29,675 nucleotides of DNA from JBGPBY01 sp041481485 (GTDB taxonomy: Bacteria > Acidobacteriota > Terriglobia > 20CM-2-55-15): NCBI GenBank assembly GCA_041481485.1, contig JBGPBY010000018.1:1-29675 (forward strand). Reading direction: 5' to 3'. A program made the position numbers and the translations under genes. How positions within the stretch are numbered: the stretch's first letter is position 1; every line of letters starts with the position of its first letter. Positions 24,743-29,675 of the stretch are shown here, piece by piece. Under the pieces are notes generated by a model. The model had not been told where the DNA came from and ran no database searches. It was given only the letters and a program-made list of their open reading frames with translations.

Positions 24743-26002
24743 CTACGTTGTGCCCTCCGCAACGGTCCGCCCATCAGATCCGGCCGCTAAGGTGGAACGT
24801 CCGCGAGTGATGCGATAGAGAAGAAATATCAGTCCCAACGTGATGACATCCGCGATCGCCACCATATAAAAGCCAGCGGCGAAGGAGCCGGTCCAGTCTC
24901 GAAGAATTCCTAACATTTGCGGTCCGAAGTAACCGAACAAACCGGCGCCGAGACTGACAACGCCCATCGCATTCCCCGTTTCACCGCGCGAAGTAACGCT
25001 GCCGGCAATTCCATACAACTGATTCGCCGCGGTAAAACCGAGACCGATCACGGCAGCCGTGGAAAAGCGGAACGCCGTAAGATTTTCGATCGTCATCGAC
25101 GAAGATGCGATCGCCAGCAGGATGAAGACGCCGCCGAGCACGACCAGTCTGTTGAAGCGGTCTGCGAGGACGCCGACAATAATGTTCACAACGATTGCAG
25201 TAATATAGCCCGTGCTGATGATGAGGCCAGATGCCTTTGCATCAAGGTTGTACAGTGCCTTGGCTACACTCGGCACGAAGTTCGTCACTGTGAATTGCCC
25301 GAACCCGCCCATGCCCACGATCAACGCAAGAATCCAGACCACGGGAGAATGAAACGCACTGCGGTCTGAGCCGCCTGAAACGACAGCGCGGCCGTGGGTA
25401 CCGTTGTTCTTCGGGTTCTCTGCCTGCGCAGGCCGGTAAAAAAGCCAGAAAGCAGCCACGCCCAACACTGCCATTCCGGCGTAGCCGAGAATGGCGAAAC
25501 GCCAGCCCAGTCCGTCGGCGAGTGCACCGCCGATTGGCGCACCAATCACAGAAGCGAGTGCGGACGTCGCACCCAGTATTCCCATCGTGCGGCCTCGAAG
25601 CGATGACGGGGCGGTGAGCGCGACAGCGATGAGCACACAAACAAATGCGAAGCGGTAGCCAAAGATCGTTAAGCCACGGAATGCCAGCGCCGATTCGAAA
25701 TCCCAGGCACGGCCAAGCAACACGCTTCCCGCGGCAACACCGAGCAGGCCGGCAACCAGCACGGGTTTTTCACCGAACCGTTTGGCACTCATGCCGGCCG
25801 GCACGCTTAGTGCAAGCGCCAGCAGACCGTAGAGCCCGGTAAACAGGCCGAGTTGCTTGTAACTCATTCCGAATTCCCGCTGGATCGACGGCAGAAGCGG
25901 CGAAAAACCGAGATTCGACAGCTGCAGCGCAAACATTGCGGCAAGAGTTACGACGAACGGAAGTCCCCAGGCTGAAGTCGAACGAATGGGAGCGGCGCTC
26001 AT
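24743..26002 (-). CDS. MFS transporter
   Basis: 419 residues with about 12 hydrophobic segments (first at LPFVVTLAAMFALQL). Further MFS landmarks are YGLLALALSVPAGMSAKRFGEKPV between TM2 and TM3, and the mid-protein ADRFNRLVVLGG. The start was set at ATG 26000-26002 because it overlaps the upstream dehydratase-subunit TGA (ATGA) and has GAGGGTGA before it; the frame is open further upstream without support. Its position inside the CoA-transferase/dehydratase operon suggests that it imports the acid that is activated and dehydrated, or exports the product (inference). Substrate unknown. Confidence 0.93.
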   Translation of the reverse strand: MSAAPIRSTSAWGLPFVVTLAAMFALQLSNLGFSPLLPSIQREFGMSYKQLGLFTGLYGLLALALSVPAGMSAKRFGEKPVLVAGLLGVAAGSVLLGRAWDFESALAFRGLTIFGYRFAFVCVLIAVALTAPSSLRGRTMGILGATSALASVIGAPIGGALADGLGWRFAILGYAGMAVLGVAAFWLFYRPAQAENPKNNGTHGRAVVSGGSDRSAFHSPVVWILALIVGMGGFGQFTVTNFVPSVAKALYNLDAKASGLIISTGYITAIVVNIIVGVLADRFNRLVVLGGVFILLAIASSSMTIENLTAFRFSTAAVIGLGFTAANQLYGIAGSVTSRGETGNAMGVVSLGAGLFGYFGPQMLGILRDWTGSFAAGFYMVAIADVITLGLIFLLYRITRGRSTLAAGSDGRTVAEGTT

Positions 26003-27264
26003 GCGATCACCCTCTTCTCCAGAAACGACCGCACGGACTGCCGCGCCGCTGTTGCATCCCATGCCCGTGCATCGACCACGTCAGCTTCAATCGGCAACAC
26101 GGGAATGCCGGAATCCTCCAGTGCTCGCTCAATAAACATACGCCCTGCAGCGGCAGGCTTCATGTTCCGAGGCCGCAACACCAGAGCGCCGTTGATCCGG
26201 TGAAGACGCGCCTGATGCACGATCCACTCCGCGGCCCATGGCGGGTTGTGCAGATATTCATTAAAACTGGCAAGCCTGCTCGCCAGCGCGGCCATAGGGT
26301 CGTCCAGGCCGTAACGGATGTAGCCATCAGGTCCAAAAGCCAGGTACATCGACCAGACGAAAACGGCGCGATGCGACTCCTCAAATGCGGTGTAGAAGTC
26401 TGTGTCATGCCAGAGACCGACGCCGACCCACATCAATCGCGCCTTTTCTCCGGGACATGCCGCAACGCCGGCATCCACTCGTTGCCGCACTTCATCATAG
26501 AAGGCGCGGGCGTGTGCGAGTGCCCAGTCGGTCCCGCGAACCCACTGCGTGGCCATCACGTTGCTGATTTGCTCCGTCATCCGTACTGGCGTTTCCGGCG
26601 CACTTGCGATCAGCTGACGAACAGCATCGAATACTTCCTCCTGCTCATTGACTCTTTCCAATCGTTGCCGCAAAGCTTCGACTTCCAATTGCTGTCCGCG
26701 GATTGTCTCGAGCCTCTCAACAAGTCGTTGCAGGGTCGATTCGACAAACGCGAGACGATGAGGTTCAACCAGTTCTCGCCAGCGATGCCGGCCCAGCTCC
26801 CACCACCGGGGCGGCAGCTCAGAGGCGCCGGGGTGATCAATCTCGATCAACTCGGAACCGAACGCGTCCGCCCACAACGAGAACACGCGATGGATGCAAT
26901 CACAAGTGAGCCGTGCACAAAGCAGGCGTGGCGTTGGCAGTCCACCCCAGGGCGGTTCCTGAACTTCACGATACTTTGTCGAGGCATAGCCGAGGCTGCA
27001 GTAGTGGCACAGACCATCATGGTAGCCATCGGCAGACATGGCGTCGAGATACGCCGGCGCCTGACGTTTGGCGGCCACAATGGATGCCCACCACTGGTTG
27101 CTCACAGCGGGGATATCGAGAAGATCGAAGAGTTCGAAGGGCACGTCGGCTTGCAACAACGCATAAGGCTGGCGCTCATCAAACACCCGGCGACGGAGAG
27201 CGGCAAACCACTCCTTCTGGAACGCCGCCGCCGCGACGGTAGATTCGAGTTGTTTCTCAGCCAC
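25999..27264 (-). CDS. 2-hydroxyacyl-CoA dehydratase-family subunit (with Cys motifs)
   Basis: 421 residues of the HgdB/FldC/BcrB-type family (2-hydroxyglutaryl-CoA dehydratase D-component). Visible features are CHYC (86-89), CARLTCDC (116-123, with the family-typical CD followed by a helix) and, near the C-terminus, GIPVLPIEADVVDAR (386-400, the ExD motif). The third Fe-S cysteine expected around 364-369 reads RPRNMKP and is absent. The known enzymes hold [4Fe-4S] clusters and use a ketyl-radical mechanism after ATP-driven one-electron activation. The start is GTG 27262-27264 with GGAAG upstream, overlapping the previous gene by 8 nt; it probably pairs with that gene's product. No activator ATPase gene is in the window. 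Confidence 0.82.
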   Translation of the reverse strand: MAEKQLESTVAAAAFQKEWFAALRRRVFDERQPYALLQADVPFELFDLLDIPAVSNQWWASIVAAKRQAPAYLDAMSADGYHDGLCHYCSLGYASTKYREVQEPPWGGLPTPRLLCARLTCDCIHRVFSLWADAFGSELIEIDHPGASELPPRWWELGRHRWRELVEPHRLAFVESTLQRLVERLETIRGQQLEVEALRQRLERVNEQEEVFDAVRQLIASAPETPVRMTEQISNVMATQWVRGTDWALAHARAFYDEVRQRVDAGVAACPGEKARLMWVGVGLWHDTDFYTAFEESHRAVFVWSMYLAFGPDGYIRYGLDDPMAALASRLASFNEYLHNPPWAAEWIVHQARLHRINGALVLRPRNMKPAAAGRMFIERALEDSGIPVLPIEADVVDARAWDATAARQSVRSFLEKRVIA

Positions 27265-28396
27265 GACGTACTTCCGTTCGCACCGGCACGGCGCTCATCA
27301 ACATGTCGAGCCGTTCTTCATTCGCGGCGGACAATGGGTCACAAGGATCGCCGGACAAGCAGACGTGCGGGATGCCCCTGTTCTGCAGCAGATTGCGCAA
27401 CTCGGGGTAGTCCCAACCGAACGTGGTGTCTTCGGGAGGCAGAGAAACAATCACCGCATCCACATCGTCGAGAAGTCCCACGATGGAGGCGCGAAGTTGT
27501 GGGGCCGGCGTCCGCGGGCCTATGGCGTCCGCGCCATACTTGTCTGCAAGAGCAGTGATCGGATCGTTGTCACAAACGACATCGGCGCCAAACGCACCAC
27601 TCCCCCATGGGCCGATCTCTGAAACGACAACGGCGCCGCGTGTTTCGATCGCCGAGTGCAAATCCGTCCCGTCCACCGGCGCGCCCGCGAGAAGAACACG
27701 TGGCCCGGCAAGTGGGGAACGCCTGCCGATCTCATCTGCAGCGGCGCTGGCCAGGGTCGCATAGGTTTCCGGATCAACGGTCCAGAATGCTCCCAGCAAC
27801 GGAAATACTTCGGCGCCCGTGATGCGCGGCATTCCACGACGAAGGGAAACCAATCGTCTGCCGGCGCCTCGCGCCAAATTCGCCCTGGTAATCTCGTGCC
27901 GCATATCGTCGAGCGTGACCATGCGGTTGTTTACTTTCGCGAGTTCATGCAGCAGATCGCGCAAGCGCGCCGCATTGTAGGAGCGAACATCGGGTCCCTG
28001 CGATTGCAGAAGGTCTAACAGCAAAACTGGCGGCAACGTTGGGGCGATGCCGAGACGCATGAATTCTCGGAGATAAAGGAAGAACTTATAGTCCGGATCC
28101 GATGTTCGCGGAACGATGATTCGCGCCGCGCTGGAAAGGCGTCCAGAGAGTGCTGCTTCCGCGAGCTTTCGAAGTCTCTTGGGGAAGATTCCAGGCTCGA
28201 GATACGCGTCCGCCATCGGCGTAGCCGACAAACCACCCCGCGCAAGGATAGGGCTCAATCCCGCAGCTCGTACGATCTCAATCGGAACAGATGGCCACGA
28301 AAGGACTACTCCACGCTCTTTCTGTTTCGCATCCCGTTCGGCAATGCCTGACTCGTCAAACGCAGCTCTCAGCGCAGCAATGGGCGTGAGCTTCAT
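27257..28396 (-). CDS. 2-hydroxyacyl-CoA dehydratase-family subunit lacking Fe-S cysteines
   Basis: 379 residues with the family outline: SWPSVPIEIVRAAGLSPI (33-50), the IIVPRTSDPDYKFFLYLREF helix (93-112), GPRVLLAGAPVDG (231-243) and the GIPHVCLSGDPCDP tail (341-354). Active relatives have CD where this protein has S99-D100, and another Cys some 30 residues earlier, where it has LEPGIFP. A third Cys near 320-325 is also missing. Only C275, C346 and C352 exist, none at the expected ligand positions. It may be a structural or substrate-binding partner for the next subunit. ATG 28394-28396 follows the CoA-transferase stop after 4 nt; upstream codons in the same frame overlap the CoA-transferase and have no support. 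Confidence 0.8.
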   Translation of the reverse strand: MKLTPIAALRAAFDESGIAERDAKQKERGVVLSWPSVPIEIVRAAGLSPILARGGLSATPMADAYLEPGIFPKRLRKLAEAALSGRLSSAARIIVPRTSDPDYKFFLYLREFMRLGIAPTLPPVLLLDLLQSQGPDVRSYNAARLRDLLHELAKVNNRMVTLDDMRHEITRANLARGAGRRLVSLRRGMPRITGAEVFPLLGAFWTVDPETYATLASAAADEIGRRSPLAGPRVLLAGAPVDGTDLHSAIETRGAVVVSEIGPWGSGAFGADVVCDNDPITALADKYGADAIGPRTPAPQLRASIVGLLDDVDAVIVSLPPEDTTFGWDYPELRNLLQNRGIPHVCLSGDPCDPLSAANEERLDMLMSAVPVRTEVRRG

Positions 28397-28400
28397 GGTC

Positions 28401-29660
28401 TCAAATGACTCCGTTGACCCGCAGCTTTTCGATTGCCGGCTCGTCGTATCCGAGCCAATCGCCGTAAACGAGATCGTTATCCTGACCGACGCATGGAGCC
28501 GGCCGCAATTGTGGAGCCGGAGCATCTGAGAACGTGATCGGAACACCCATTCCCATCACATCCGCAACCCTCCCAAACTTCGGATGATCGAGCGGCACTG
28601 TTTCGCCTCGTGCTTGAACACGCGGATCGCGGACGGCGCTCGCCGGTGTGCGAACTTCCGCTGCAGGCACTCCATGTTTCTCGAGGAGAGGCAGGAGCAC
28701 GGCCGACGGCACAGTTCGAGTAAAAGCCTCGATGTGAGCATTCAATTCGTCAACGTGAACCACTCGCGCATCACGGTTCGCGAAGCGCGGGTCCATTTCG
28801 AACTCAGGATGCCCGATAGCTGCGAACACGCCACGCGCGAACTGTTCAGAGGGTGCGCATATCGCAACATGACTGTCCGCGGATTCATAGATCCCGAACG
28901 GAGTCAGCCTCGGGACCATTCGCCCTGTGCGTTGCGGCAAACCGCACGCCTCGAGAAGATCGAATGGTTCGGCGGCAACAAGTGAGGTCAGGACACCGAG
29001 CATCGAGACGTCCACGACTTGTCCTCTACCCGTGAGCTCGCGCTGGCGCAGTGCAGCAAGAACGCCAATGACGCTAAATACCGGAGCAAGAAGGTCCGCG
29101 ACAGGAACACCTACACGCACCGGCGGGTCGCCAGGAACTCCAGAAGTCATCATCAACCCGCTGAGCGCCTGGATAATGCTGTCCATCGCTTTGCCCGATC
29201 CGTTCGCTTTCGTAGCGCCGAATCCGGAAATCGAAGAATAAATCACGCGCGGATTGATCGTTTGCGCAAACTCGTATCCGATACCAAGACGGTCGAGCGT
29301 TCCGGCACTGAAATTCTCAACCACGATATCGGCATGTTTCACGAGATCAGTGAACACATCTCGTGCTTGCGGATGTTTCAAGTTAAGCGTGACGGCGAAC
29401 TTGCCGCGCAAGCGGTTCAGCGCCGACACGGACACGTCGTCGTCGCTCTTTCGACTCAGCGATACGCCGTCCGCTCCGAGATATGGCGGGTTCTGGCGGC
29501 ATGGATCGGGCGCGTCAGGATTTTCGATCTTGATAACACGAGCGCCCAGTCCCGCCAGCAGGAACGACGCGAACGGCCCAGCCAAAGCGTGTGTGAGATC
29601 GAGAACGGTGAGGCCATCCAGTGGGCTTGTGTGCGCAGAGTGTTGCATAACGTTGAACAT
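28401..29660 (-). CDS. Class III CoA-transferase (CaiB/BaiF family)
   Basis: 419 residues, normal for the family. The N-terminal LDGLTVLDLTHALAGPFAS and GARVIKIENPD, the VVENFSAGTLDRLGIGYE segment and the catalytic Asp (D160 in GSGKAMD, followed by SIIQALSGLM) are all present, as is the GVPVADLLAP segment that follows. Class III enzymes move CoA between carboxylic acids through an aspartyl-CoA anhydride. Directly upstream of two dehydratase-family subunits, it most resembles the arrangement of phenyllactate CoA-transferase FldA with FldBC, so a 2-hydroxy acid is a plausible substrate (inference). ATG 29658-29660 is used; ATG 29646-29648 is an alternative, and neither has a clear ribosome site. 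Further operon genes may lie beyond the window. Confidence 0.93.
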   Translation of the reverse strand: MFNVMQHSAHTSPLDGLTVLDLTHALAGPFASFLLAGLGARVIKIENPDAPDPCRQNPPYLGADGVSLSRKSDDDVSVSALNRLRGKFAVTLNLKHPQARDVFTDLVKHADIVVENFSAGTLDRLGIGYEFAQTINPRVIYSSISGFGATKANGSGKAMDSIIQALSGLMMTSGVPGDPPVRVGVPVADLLAPVFSVIGVLAALRQRELTGRGQVVDVSMLGVLTSLVAAEPFDLLEACGLPQRTGRMVPRLTPFGIYESADSHVAICAPSEQFARGVFAAIGHPEFEMDPRFANRDARVVHVDELNAHIEAFTRTVPSAVLLPLLEKHGVPAAEVRTPASAVRDPRVQARGETVPLDHPKFGRVADVMGMGVPITFSDAPAPQLRPAPCVGQDNDLVYGDWLGYDEPAIEKLRVNGVI

Positions 29661-29675
29661 GATTCTGTCGGCGGA

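Noticed and set aside
25936..27558. Long open plus-strand frame antisense to the MFS and dehydratase genes
   Set aside because: The predicted protein is rich in His, Arg and Cys without domain logic, and the minus-strand genes have clear families, ribosome sites and overlaps. It is a GC-driven shadow.
28398..28408. Second copy of GTCTCAAATGA, matching the operator-like site at 13150
   Set aside because: An 11-base match is expected many times by chance in 30 kb, it lies at a gene junction, and it lacks the completed palindrome.

Overview
The window looks like chromosomal DNA of a soil-type Acidobacteriota bacterium (inference). The signs are an Oar-like TonB-dependent receptor with an N-terminal carboxypeptidase-regulatory domain, a secreted ankyrin / planctomycete-type cytochrome (DUF1587-1595-1592-1588-1585) / DUF1552 / VOC operon, a DUF6152 protein beside secreted proteins rich in Gly-Arg-Pro linkers, and many exported esterase- and sulfatase-like proteins. 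No rRNA, tRNA, CRISPR array, transposase or phage gene was found. Shine-Dalgarno sites of the GGAG type precede most starts, and many genes overlap by 1-8 nt, so the window is largely polycistronic.

Layout. (A) 1-1360, minus: a secreted ankyrin-repeat gene interrupted by an in-frame TAG and running off the left edge. Directly upstream of its ribosome site is a decayed fragment of a LysR gene. (B) 1520-2398, plus: an intact LysR regulator whose stop overlaps that of the convergent operon. (C) 8455 to 2395, minus: an operon of a second ankyrin protein, a haem-type PSCyt protein, DUF1552 and a double-VOC protein, all predicted to be exported. (D) 8526-8609: a long inverted repeat. (E) 13091 to 8611, minus: a TonB-dependent receptor broken by one frameshift near 11704-11714. 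(F) 13348-18155, plus: an operon of a secreted protein of unknown function, an MBL-fold protein, DUF6152, a second member of the first family, and an MFS transporter. (G) 21090 to 18253, minus: an AraC-type regulator followed by a tannase/feruloyl-esterase-family protein, with a sulfatase (21227-22852) divergent from the regulator. (H) 29660 to 22956, minus: a tight operon of a class III CoA-transferase, two 2-hydroxyacyl-CoA dehydratase-family subunits, an MFS transporter and two alpha/beta-hydrolases.

How the parts may work together (inference): the theme is uptake and breakdown of plant- or humus-derived aromatic and ester compounds. There are surface or periplasmic hydrolases (tannase-like, sulfatase, esterases), a TonB receptor for import across the outer membrane, MFS carriers for the inner membrane, and a CoA-transferase plus dehydratase pair resembling the phenyllactate FldA-FldBC arrangement.

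The most unusual signal is that several enzyme-like proteins lack canonical active-site residues in a patterned way. The MBL protein lacks exactly the three Zn1 histidines but keeps the Zn2 ligands. One dehydratase subunit lacks all the expected Fe-S cysteines and its partner lacks one. One alpha/beta-hydrolase lacks the expected Asp and His, and the tannase-like protein lacks both cysteines of the usual CS-D-HC clamp. The DUF6152 protein is predicted to expose an N-terminal His-His after signal cleavage. These were judged by eye against remembered family motifs and need alignment.
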